Assembly (NCBI GenBank): GCA_003661745.1
Contig: QMWS01000040.1
Span: forward strand, 1-6,711
Direction: 5' to 3'
Origin: Thermoprotei archaeon
Lineage (GTDB): Archaea; Thermoproteota; Thermoprotei_A; Sulfolobales; NBVN01
DNA length: 6,711 bases
Shown: positions 1-5,746 of the stretch, piece after piece
Numbering within the stretch: the stretch's first letter is position 1
How the letters are laid out: every line of letters starts with the position of its first letter
Made by a program: the position numbers and the translations under genes
The notes under the pieces: model-generated
Told to the model about the DNA's origin: nothing
Database searches by the model: none
Seen by the model: only the letters and a program-made list of their open reading frames with translations

Positions 1-111
1 ATGCGAGGTGAGACACCCGCTCTCGACATTCAGGAAGCAGTACCTCCTGTACCATACCTCCCTACAACGGAGATCGCTCCCATAGGTTTCCTCAAGTTCG
101 TGGTACCTCAC
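1..111 (-). CDS. Possible 5' end of an unrecognised minus-strand gene, cut by the window edge
   Basis: On the minus strand a frame stays open from a GTG at 109-111 to the first base of the window, giving 37 residues that begin MRYHELEETYGSD and continue with CREVWYRRYC and a later GC pair. Composition is protein-like (charged and aromatic residues, AGG arginine codons, three cysteines at residues 16, 25 and 33). An in-frame TAA lies a few codons upstream, so GTG is the only start available. A TATA-like TTTAAAAATA (minus strand, 126-135) lies about 20 nt before it, somewhat close for an archaeal leaderless start. I do not recognise the family. The cysteines might bind metal, but too little is visible to say. 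The opposite strand is also open here (ATG at base 1 to 204), but that reading becomes low-complexity Ile/Tyr/Phe sequence and is probably the shadow. Confidence 0.35.
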   Translation of the reverse strand, partial: MRYHELEETYGSDLRCREVWYRRYCFLNVESGCLTSH

Positions 112-406
112 ACCCTTGCATACGTTATTTTTAAATTATTAATTATTATCACTATGTTATCTTACTATTATTGTTTAAAATTTTATTATTTTTGTTTAGA
201 TTAAATAGCTAGATAGCTCTAACCACATCACGCAAGGTCAGCTATCATACATACTGGAGACGAAAGCCAATGAAGCACATAGTTTAACTTGAGTAATTTT
301 AGGAGGGAATATTAAAAGGGAGTTGACTGTTTCACGTAGTCTTACAAAGTTAGGGAAAAGATATGGTTTCTTCACTACTCATAAGCTAAGGGGTAATTAC
401 TCATAT
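112..406. other. Gene-free spacer between the left partial gene and the aminotransferase 3' end
   Basis: I see no supported gene here. Bases 125-205 are extremely AT-rich. Bases 205-406 are of mixed composition with stops in the frames I examined. There is an 8-base inverted pair, GAGTAATT (291-298) and AATTACTC (395-402), too far apart for a compact hairpin. An 8-base direct repeat, TACTCATA (376-383 and 398-405), lies just past the aminotransferase stop. Neither is strong enough to be called a terminator or an element. Confidence 0.5.
126..135 (-). promoter_or_regulatory. Candidate archaeal TATA box for the partial minus-strand gene
   Basis: Read on the minus strand this is TTTAAAAATA, inside a strongly AT-rich stretch (about 125-205). 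It lies upstream of the GTG at 109-111. The match to the archaeal TATA consensus is reasonable, but AT-rich spacers give such matches by chance and the distance to the start is slightly short. Confidence 0.3.
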
Positions 407-1762
407 TTAATGCCTAGTGAATCTTCTGAAGAGTTCTCCCGAAGCCTCTATGGCTTTCTCGACATCTTCCTCAGTATGCATAGCTGATATGAACCACTCC
501 TCGAACCACGCCCCGCCGTAAGGTATGATGCCTTGTGCGAGCATCCCTAACCACCACCTATACCATAACTTCTTATCTGCTCTGTAAGCTTCCCTGAAGT
601 TTCTTGGGGCTCTATCTAAGCCGAAGAATATTGAGCCCATATTACCTACTTGAGTAATTGCTACCGTTAAGCCAGCATCTTGAGCTACTTCCTTTAATCC
701 CTTCGCTAGCTTCACGCTGAGCTCAGCCATTCTCCTGTGGGTGTCCTCAGTAAAGACTTTAGTAATGCATGCTAGTCCTGCTGCGGCGGAGAGGGGGTTG
801 GCGTTGTATGTTCCATAATGAACTACTCTACCTATAGGCGTTATCTCTTCCATGTACTCCTCTTTACCGCCGAATGCAGCTAGCGGTGTGCCTCCTCCAA
901 TTACCTTCCCTAATGTAATTAGGTCAGGCTCAACGCCATAGAGTTGATGAGCTGCGGTAGGTGCGGCATTAAATCCTGTTTTAACTTCATCGAATATCAG
1001 CAATACTCCGTAGTAATCTGCGAGCCTCCTCAACTCCTTCAAGTAGCCTGCTTCAGGCGGAATCACGCCGCTGTTGGTCTGTATGGGCTCCGTCACTATA
1101 GCTGCTATCTCGTTCTCGTGCTTCTTGAGGAGGTACTCTATACAGTCTAGATCATTGAAGTGGGCGACGAGCGTGAGCTTAGCGACTGCTTCAGGAGTTC
1201 CTTCGGAGTCAGGTATTGAAGCGGGTACGTGCTGAGAGCCCATGAGGGCGTACTTGCTCGGCTTATCACTAATTAGTAGGTAGTCATGTGCTCCATGATA
1301 TGCACCTTCCATCTTAATAATCTTATCCCTCTTCGTTATGGCTCTAGCTAACCTCACTGCATACATGGTTGCTTCACCGCCTGAGTTCGTGAACCTGAGC
1401 ATCTCTAGAGCAGGTATTCTCTTCCTTAACTCCTTAGCTAGAGCTAGGGCCTCAGGTGTTGGAGCCCCTAGGAGCGTCCCCTTCTCCGCTACCTGCTCTC
1501 TTATGGCTTCTACGATTGCCGGGTTCCTGTGCCCTGCAGTCATAGCGCCGTAAGCCATGCAGAAGTCTATGTACTCATTCTCGTCGACGTCCCATACCCT
1601 AGACCCGTAACCCTTCACCATGTATATAGGGTATGGTCTAAAGTATTGAATAGCGCTGTTAACGCCACCTGGAAAATACCTTGATGCTTCTTCGAAAACT
1701 CTCCTAGAGCCTGGGGTTCTCTCTAAGAACTTACTAGCTTCGGGAGGTGTGGAAGTGCTCAC
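407..1762 (-). CDS. Class III PLP aminotransferase, glutamate-1-semialdehyde aminomutase-like
   Basis: A cytosolic PLP enzyme of fold type I, about 451 aa from the start chosen here. It aligns along its length with GSAM (HemL): GGVNSAI near the N-terminus, SGGEATM (127-133) for the cofactor phosphate, KMEGAYHG, EPIQTNSG, FDEVKTGF with Asp258 for the PLP ring nitrogen, ITLGK with Schiff-base Lys286, GTYNANPL with Thr318, and a C-terminal WFEEWF with Glu421 at the place of the conserved GSAM glutamate. The loop after KMEGAYHG differs from the Gly/Ser-rich gating loop of real GSAM, and GTYNANPL replaces GTLSGNPL. This suggests a transaminase acting on another amino or beta-amino acid rather than a 5-aminolevulinate-forming aminomutase. 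The substrate is not known.
Start: the frame is open to a GTG at 1796-1798 (463 aa, MCTENITRWCHLV...). I prefer the GTG at 1760-1762, preceded by GGTGGTG, because the extra 12 residues are Cys/Trp-rich and overlap an inverted repeat. A leaderless start at 1798 cannot be excluded. The gene is divergent from the symporter. Confidence 0.9.
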   Translation of the reverse strand: MSTSTPPEASKFLERTPGSRRVFEEASRYFPGGVNSAIQYFRPYPIYMVKGYGSRVWDVDENEYIDFCMAYGAMTAGHRNPAIVEAIREQVAEKGTLLGAPTPEALALAKELRKRIPALEMLRFTNSGGEATMYAVRLARAITKRDKIIKMEGAYHGAHDYLLISDKPSKYALMGSQHVPASIPDSEGTPEAVAKLTLVAHFNDLDCIEYLLKKHENEIAAIVTEPIQTNSGVIPPEAGYLKELRRLADYYGVLLIFDEVKTGFNAAPTAAHQLYGVEPDLITLGKVIGGGTPLAAFGGKEEYMEEITPIGRVVHYGTYNANPLSAAAGLACITKVFTEDTHRRMAELSVKLAKGLKEVAQDAGLTVAITQVGNMGSIFFGLDRAPRNFREAYRADKKLWYRWWLGMLAQGIIPYGGAWFEEWFISAMHTEEDVEKAIEASGELFRRFTRH

Positions 1763-1772
1763 TAAGTGACAC

Positions 1773-1793
1773 CACCGAGTAATATTCTCGGTG
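1773..1793. promoter_or_regulatory. Perfect 7-bp inverted repeat at the aminotransferase 5' end (operator or RNA hairpin)
   Basis: CACCGAG (1773-1779) and CTCGGTG (1787-1793) are exact reverse complements around a 7-nt TAATATT centre that contains the palindrome AATATT. Read as DNA this is a near-perfect dyad, as bound by a dimeric regulator. Read as RNA on the minus strand it is a 7-bp stem with a 7-nt loop. It lies 11 nt before the preferred GTG (1760-1762) and just inside the alternative one (1796-1798), close to the expected transcription start. It could repress the aminotransferase or act on its translation. The distal arm in minus-strand order also provides part of the GGTG Shine-Dalgarno-like sequence. 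Function is inferred. Confidence 0.45.
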
Positions 1794-1816
1794 CACACTT
1801 TTTAATTTTATTAATA

Positions 1817-1829
1817 TTAGTTTTTAAAG
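1817..1829 (-). promoter_or_regulatory. Candidate TATA box for the aminotransferase
   Basis: On the minus strand this reads CTTTAAAAACTAA, a good archaeal TATA-like box. Its centre is about 26 nt from 1798, so transcription would start close to the outer GTG. That gives either a leaderless mRNA from 1798 or a leader of about 36 nt before the GTG at 1762. A second AT-rich match (AATTAAAAAG, about 1798-1807, minus strand) would place the start inside the inverted repeat. Confidence 0.4.
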
Positions 1830-1907
1830 TATAATTGCTTGATTTTCAGCTAAAGGTAAAGATTAGTAAGAGCTTTCACGCACATACTTAGCAAGATATA
1901 TGCATTA

Positions 1908-1950
1908 ATTTTTTAAAATTTATAAGGAAGCCCCTAGAAAATATAATTAT
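1908..1950 (+). promoter_or_regulatory. Candidate TATA boxes for the symporter gene
   Basis: TTTTAAAATTTATAA (1911-1925) is a strong TATA-like stretch whose expected start near 1943 would leave a leader of about 25 nt carrying the AGGTG ribosome binding site. A second match, ATATAATTA (1941-1949), is about 24 nt before the ATG and would give an almost leaderless transcript. The presence of a ribosome binding site favours the first. The region is shared with the divergent aminotransferase promoter. Confidence 0.4.
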
Positions 1951-1953
1951 GTA

Positions 1954-1958
1954 AGGTG
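1954..1958 (+). promoter_or_regulatory. Ribosome binding site of the symporter gene
   Basis: AGGTG, complementary to the anti-Shine-Dalgarno end of archaeal 16S rRNA, lies 9 nt before the ATG at 1968. It supports that ATG as the start, as does the N-terminal membrane segment that begins directly after it. Confidence 0.6.
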
Positions 1959-1967
1959 CTGTAGTCC

Positions 1968-3470
1968 ATGGAGAAGGTAGCAATTGCACTCTGGGCTACC
2001 GTAGCATATATTGTCGTTGTTCTCGTAATAGGCGCTTGGGCTTCAAGAAAGGTTAAGGACTTGGTAGACTACGTAGTTGCTGGCAGAAGACTCGGCTTCT
2101 GGCTAGCTTTCGGTACCATACTCGCAACATGGTTCGGCACCGGAGTAGCCGTCGGCGGCGCATCGATGGCCTACTCCTTCGGCCTTCGAGGAGTAATCAT
2201 GGATCCTATAGGAGCTGGCCTATGTATACTCCTCTTCGGATTATTCTTTGCTCACATACTAAGGAAGCTGAAGTACGTCACAATATCTGACTTCTTCAGG
2301 GTTAAGTACGGCAGAGCTATGGAAGCGCTCTCAATGATTATTCAGGTCATAGCATACATGGGCTGGATGGCTTCTCTGCTCGTAACCTTCGGCGGCATCT
2401 TTGAAGTATACACAGGTATTCCGTGGGAGCAAGGTTTGTTGATAGGCACACTAGTTACGATAGCGTACACCACGCTCGGAGGCATGTGGGCAGTTACGCT
2501 GACGGACTTTGTTCAGATGGTCATATTCTTAACAGGTATAGTATTAGCTGTTCCATTCGTCATCAATGCCGCGGGGGGTTGGGAGGTCATAGCCTCTAAG
2601 ATATCACCTGACATGTACTCCATACTTCCAGGCCCTAAGTTCGAGTACCTAGGTTACATAGGTTTGTTCGGAATGATGTATTACATATCTTCCTGGCTCG
2701 TGCAAGGCCTCGGATCACTCTCATGCCAGGATCTAGTCCAGAGGGGCCTTTCAGCTAAGGATGCTAAGACATCTAGGTACGCTTCAATAGCTGCTGCAGT
2801 AGGCTACTGGACAATAGGTCTCATACCCGCACTAATCGGAGTATGGGCAACCATCATACTACCTAATCTCGAAAACCCAGACCACGTACTCCCAATGATC
2901 GCCTTAAAGTACCTGCCTCTACCTATCTTCACCATATTTACCGTAGGCTTGCTTGCTGCTCTAATGAGCAGTGCCGATAGCTCAATGCTTATTCCTCCAT
3001 CAATGATAGCTTGGAACCTCCTACCCATGATTAAGCCGGACTTAAGCGAGAAGACCAAGCTCTTAATCTCAAGAATACTCGTCCCAATAATTGCGTTTGC
3101 TTCACTAGGCATAGCATTGTGGGCCAAGACAATCTACTTCCTGATGAACCTGAGCTGGGAGCTCATCTTAATGGTTCAGGGCATACCATTCATTCTCGGG
3201 ATTTACTGGAAGAAAGCTAATAGGTCAGCAGCAATAGCGTCCGTCATAGTAAACTTCGCTGTTTGGATACCACTGATATTCTATGTGTTACCACACTGCC
3301 TCATAGTTGAGGAGGGAGTACTCGATTGGGCGATATGGGACGCAATATACATTGCAGCTCTGCCAGCATTAGTATGCGGTACGATAGCCTTCATCGTAAC
3401 AGCTCTAGTAACGCAGAAGAGAGATCCGCCGAGACCTCTTGTAGATATAGAAGGTAAACCCGTAAAGTGA
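1968..3470 (+). CDS. Sodium:solute symporter, SSS (SLC5) family
   Basis: An integral membrane secondary transporter, 500 aa, which should use the sodium gradient to import a small solute. Length and topology fit the family: hydrophobic segments at roughly 5-25, 42-64, 77-97, 117-145, 155-170, 178-200, 228-248, 272-297, 318-350, 366-386, 388-414, 421-441 and 457-482, about 13 helices, then a short charged tail. Family marks are DYVVAGRRLGFW (34-45) after the first helix, the GGMWAVTLTDFVQ segment (171-183) and ALMSSADSSM (331-340), whose serines match the helix-8 sodium site of characterised members such as vSGLT. These marks are general to the family and do not tell the substrate; proline, pantothenate, carboxylate and sugar carriers all share them. 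The gene is divergent from the aminotransferase, and hisD follows after 79 nt on the same strand, so co-transcription is possible. Amino-acid or amino-compound uptake would suit the neighbours, but this is inference. No lesions were seen. Confidence 0.93.
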   Translation: MEKVAIALWATVAYIVVVLVIGAWASRKVKDLVDYVVAGRRLGFWLAFGTILATWFGTGVAVGGASMAYSFGLRGVIMDPIGAGLCILLFGLFFAHILRKLKYVTISDFFRVKYGRAMEALSMIIQVIAYMGWMASLLVTFGGIFEVYTGIPWEQGLLIGTLVTIAYTTLGGMWAVTLTDFVQMVIFLTGIVLAVPFVINAAGGWEVIASKISPDMYSILPGPKFEYLGYIGLFGMMYYISSWLVQGLGSLSCQDLVQRGLSAKDAKTSRYASIAAAVGYWTIGLIPALIGVWATIILPNLENPDHVLPMIALKYLPLPIFTIFTVGLLAALMSSADSSMLIPPSMIAWNLLPMIKPDLSEKTKLLISRILVPIIAFASLGIALWAKTIYFLMNLSWELILMVQGIPFILGIYWKKANRSAAIASVIVNFAVWIPLIFYVLPHCLIVEEGVLDWAIWDAIYIAALPALVCGTIAFIVTALVTQKRDPPRPLVDIEGKPVK

Positions 3471-3537
3471 CTAAGTAAAATTATGTATTTTTACCCCATG
3501 AAATTATGGAACACGCGAGCTCCGACCCACTCTCCCT

Positions 3538-3542
3538 AGGTG
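3538..3542 (+). promoter_or_regulatory. Ribosome binding site of hisD
   Basis: AGGTG lies 7 nt before the ATG at 3550 and fixes that start. It overlaps the TAG (3537-3539) of a chance 13-codon frame beginning at 3498. The 79-nt gap after the symporter has an AT-rich start (about 3475-3492) but no clear separate promoter or terminator. Confidence 0.6.
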
Positions 3543-3549
3543 GCTTAAA

Positions 3550-4884
3550 ATGGCTGTACTCACACCCAAAAAATTAGCGGAGTTGAGTAGTGAGGAATTT
3601 TCTAGGATAATGGCTAGATCGTCGCTAGATATAGAGTCCATTAAACCTAAGGTTGAGGAGATAATTAATCGCGTTAGAAAGTACGGTGACGAGGAGATAG
3701 TTAGGTTTTACGAGAGCTTCTTCGGGGAAAGAGTACTTGATAAGGAAAGCATAAAGGTATCGGAGAGTGAGTTTGAGGAAGCCTACAGTGTGGTTCCTGA
3801 GGACTTTATTGATGCTATTAAGGTGGCGGTAAAGAATGTTGAGAAGTTCCATAGAGAGCAGTTACCGAGAAGGCTATGGATTACAGAAGTATGTGAGGGA
3901 GTCTATGCGGGTCAGTTCTGGAACCCTATAGAGAGTGTAGGTGCCTACATTCCAGGAGGTAGGGCGGCATATCCCTCGACAGTCCTCATGACCACCATTC
4001 CAGCTAAGGTAGCTGGTGTCGAGAAGATTATTGCATGCACACCACCAAGGCCTGACGGATCTGTACATCCAGTAACTCTCGCAACCTTAGGTATCGTAGG
4101 GGTTGAGGACGTATTTAAGGTTGGTGGAGCGCACGCTATAGCAGCTATGGCCTTCGGGACGCAGACCATCCCGAAGGTAGAGAAAGTGGTGGGCCCCGGA
4201 AACATATGGGTCGTTACTGCTAAGAAGTTACTGTACGGTATCATAGACATAGACTTCATCGCGGGGCCCTCTGAAGTCCTGATAATTGCTGATGATTCAG
4301 CTAACCCCTACTACGTAGCTATCGACATGGTCGCTCAGGCAGAGCATGACCCGCTAGCAGCTGCCGTCCTAGTAACTACGTCTCCAAGGTTAGCTAAGGA
4401 AGTCTCCGAGCTTCTTGATGACTTAGTTAAGTCTTCACCTAGGGGTAAGATAATTGAGGAGTCGCTTAAGAGGAACGGTGCTATAATAGTAGTTAATGAC
4501 CTGAAGGAAGCATTCAACTTCGCTAATAAGTACGCACCTGAACACTTAGAAATCATTGTAAAGAAAATCAGCTTAGCAGAAATTGCTGAGGTCATCAAAA
4601 ATGCTGGCTCAGTATTTATAGGGCCCAACACCCCCGTAGCCCTAGGTGACTACGTAATAGGGACAAACCACGTCCTGCCAACAAACATGTTCGCTAAGAA
4701 GAGAGGAGGCTTAAGCGTCCTCGACTTTATTAAAATAACAGATGTCCAGTACGTAACGTATGAAGGAATAGCGAAGCTAGGGCCCTGCGCAGTAAAAATA
4801 GCAGAGGAGGAAGGATTAGTAGAGCACGCAAATTCAGTTAAAGCAAGACTAAAGCACATTCCCATATCATCCATAGAGAAATAA
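3550..4884 (+). CDS. hisD: Histidinol dehydrogenase
   Basis: A zinc- and NAD-dependent cytosolic enzyme that oxidises L-histidinol twice, through the aldehyde, to L-histidine (EC 1.1.1.23), the last two steps of histidine biosynthesis. The 444 aa match the family length (about 430). Compared with the E. coli enzyme the key residues are present: VGAYIPGG and GPGN for NAD, AGPSEV (238-243), zinc ligands Gln263 and His266 in AQAEHDP, the catalytic pair Glu331-His332 in APEHLEI, zinc ligand Asp367 and His374 in GDYVIGTNHVLPT, Glu421, and the C-terminal zinc ligand His426 in LVEH. The substrate segment GGRAAYPSTVLM is of the ordinary HisD kind, so I favour true histidinol dehydrogenase over HisD-like diol dehydrogenases such as sulfopropanediol dehydrogenase. 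The oddity is context: no other his gene is in the window, and the upstream neighbour is a sodium symporter. The gene is intact and is the last undamaged one before a decayed region. Confidence 0.95.
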   Translation: MAVLTPKKLAELSSEEFSRIMARSSLDIESIKPKVEEIINRVRKYGDEEIVRFYESFFGERVLDKESIKVSESEFEEAYSVVPEDFIDAIKVAVKNVEKFHREQLPRRLWITEVCEGVYAGQFWNPIESVGAYIPGGRAAYPSTVLMTTIPAKVAGVEKIIACTPPRPDGSVHPVTLATLGIVGVEDVFKVGGAHAIAAMAFGTQTIPKVEKVVGPGNIWVVTAKKLLYGIIDIDFIAGPSEVLIIADDSANPYYVAIDMVAQAEHDPLAAAVLVTTSPRLAKEVSELLDDLVKSSPRGKIIEESLKRNGAIIVVNDLKEAFNFANKYAPEHLEIIVKKISLAEIAEVIKNAGSVFIGPNTPVALGDYVIGTNHVLPTNMFAKKRGGLSVLDFIKITDVQYVTYEGIAKLGPCAVKIAEEEGLVEHANSVKARLKHIPISSIEK

Positions 4885-4917
4885 ATGAGTTATTTTCGCT
4901 AATTAAACACCCCCTCC

Positions 4918-4937
4918 CTACCTTCGCCTTAAGGTAG
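4918..4937 (+). terminator. Small hairpin after hisD, possible terminator or RNA-end structure
   Basis: CTACCTT (4918-4924) and AAGGTAG (4931-4937) are exact reverse complements with a 6-nt loop CGCCTT, 33 nt past the hisD stop. No U-tract follows directly (CGCTATTAAAATAAAG does), so this is not a bacterial-type terminator. Archaeal termination depends mostly on U-rich runs. A short pyrimidine stretch CCCCCTCCCT precedes it. GCCTTAAG, part of the loop and stem, recurs at 4962-4969. Confidence 0.25.
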
Positions 4938-5021
4938 CGCTATTAAAATAAAGCCAGTAATGCCTTAAGCACTAGAGCATTGGGTTAGCGTAGGTAGCCA
5001 CATTTATTTTAGAGAATATTT

Positions 5022-5376
5022 GTGAGAGTTCTTTACGATTCTGTTGGACTGGGAAACTTATAACGAGCTAAGCATGCTGTCGAAGGCAGCTATATTGGGT
5101 ATGAAGTTAACTGACTGAGATATTTCTAGACGTCACTTCAGGAGAAATGGGGGGTTAAGAGTGCTTTGAGGCGTATAGGGACTTCGCTTTTAAGGCATTC
5201 GCTGCGTGTGACTGCTTGCGGGTCCTACTACATTAGTTAGTAACGACCTATTAGTAATTAAGTAAGGTCTTAGGCGTCATGAAGGATGCGTTAATTAAGG
5301 CGGCTGCTGGCGCTGAGATGTTGAATTTCCACACCGATGAAGGAGCTGCATGGATCAGAGAAACCTCAATGCCATA
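5022..5376 (+). pseudogene. Frame-hopping remnant of an unrecognised gene
   Basis: No single frame is open, yet successive protein-like pieces join across all three plus frames. From the GTG at 5022: MRVLYDSVGLG (frame starting 5022, stop at 5061). Then DWETYNELSMLSKAAILGMK (frame of 5047, stop at 5116). Then EIFLDVTSGEMGG, stop at 5156, ECFEAYRDFAFKAFAACD, stops at 5234, 5252 and 5255. The same frame reopens with MKDALIKAAAGAEML from 5279 and stops at 5375. The pieces meet without gaps, the joins falling near 5047 and 5113, as expected for a coding sequence broken by two 1-base indels and several nonsense changes. AT-rich TTTATTTTAG at 5003-5012 may be its old promoter. I do not recognise the family. 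The following open frame may be its continuation: WIR near 5351-5359 could run on into NLNAIAYFIRKLL. A chance arrangement cannot be excluded. Confidence 0.4.
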
Positions 5377-5721
5377 GCTTACTTCATTAGGAAGCTTCTT
5401 GAAGCTGCGTCCGCAGGCATACTCTTAGTCCCTACTGAGAAGGCGCTTCGCAAGCTATCGGAAAAGAGTGAGGTAGTCTGCTCATACTTAGGTAGGACCT
5501 ACGCCTTACATGAGGACTTCTTCATACTTAAGGGGAGCTGTGGGGAGTACCTAAAACCTGACACAAACCTAGAGGAAAGGGTGAAGGCTCACGTAGGTAG
5601 TAGACCACTAGAGGCACTATTGAGTGGGTACCACAAGCTAGTAAAGAAGATCATTAAGAGATGCGGAAGGCTATCTAAATTAATGATCCCAACTGAAGTG
5701 CCTTTGCCTACTAGCGCTTAA
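5350..5721 (+). CDS. Hypothetical protein of 123 aa, possibly the 3' remnant of a broken gene
   Basis: An open frame from ATG 5350 (GGAG four nt upstream) to the TAA at 5719, beginning MDQRNLNAIAYFIRKLLEAAS. The protein is soluble-looking, basic near the end (KLVKKIIKRCGR) and has cysteines at scattered positions. I see no signal peptide, membrane segment or motif that I can name. Codon choice (AGG/AGA, ATA, CTA/TTA) resembles that of the intact genes, so it is or recently was coding. An upstream in-frame stop (TGA at 5338) limits the N-terminus. Two readings are possible: a small independent gene, or the surviving C-terminal part of the frame-broken gene that begins near 5022, since the preceding reading frame overlaps its first codons and the joined protein reads smoothly. 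The decay on both sides favours the second. It ends 25 nt before the oxidoreductase pseudogene. Confidence 0.5.
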   Translation: MDQRNLNAIAYFIRKLLEAASAGILLVPTEKALRKLSEKSEVVCSYLGRTYALHEDFFILKGSCGEYLKPDTNLEERVKAHVGSRPLEALLSGYHKLVKKIIKRCGRLSKLMIPTEVPLPTSA

Positions 5722-5746
5722 TCGCTGAAAAACTTTAGAACCTCTC

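Noticed and set aside
1..204. 67-residue plus-strand frame starting at base 1
   Set aside because: Its second half is low-complexity Ile/Leu/Tyr/Phe translated from AT-rich spacer, and the first half lies opposite a more protein-like minus-strand frame.
376..405. Direct repeat TACTCATA twice, 22 nt apart, as the start of a repeat array
   Set aside because: Only two copies of 8 bases in an AT-rich spacer; no further units were found.
2804..3127. 107-residue minus-strand frame inside the symporter gene
   Set aside because: Antisense shadow of a clearly conserved membrane protein; it has no motif or promoter of its own.
3498..3539. 13-codon frame (MKLWNTRAPTHSP) ending in the hisD ribosome binding site, resembling a leader peptide
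   Set aside because: Only one His codon, no ribosome binding site of its own, and no alternative hairpins seen; his-leader attenuation of the bacterial kind is not expected in archaea.
3945..4259. Minus-strand frames opposite hisD, here and at 3625-3852, 4335-4631 and 4650-4874
   Set aside because: All overlap highly conserved hisD coding sequence, and their composition is that of antisense translations.
4279..4306. C/D-box-like sequence (CTGATAATTGCTGATGATTCAG) suggesting a small guide RNA
   Set aside because: It lies within conserved hisD codons and lacks the properly spaced C, D', C' and D set.
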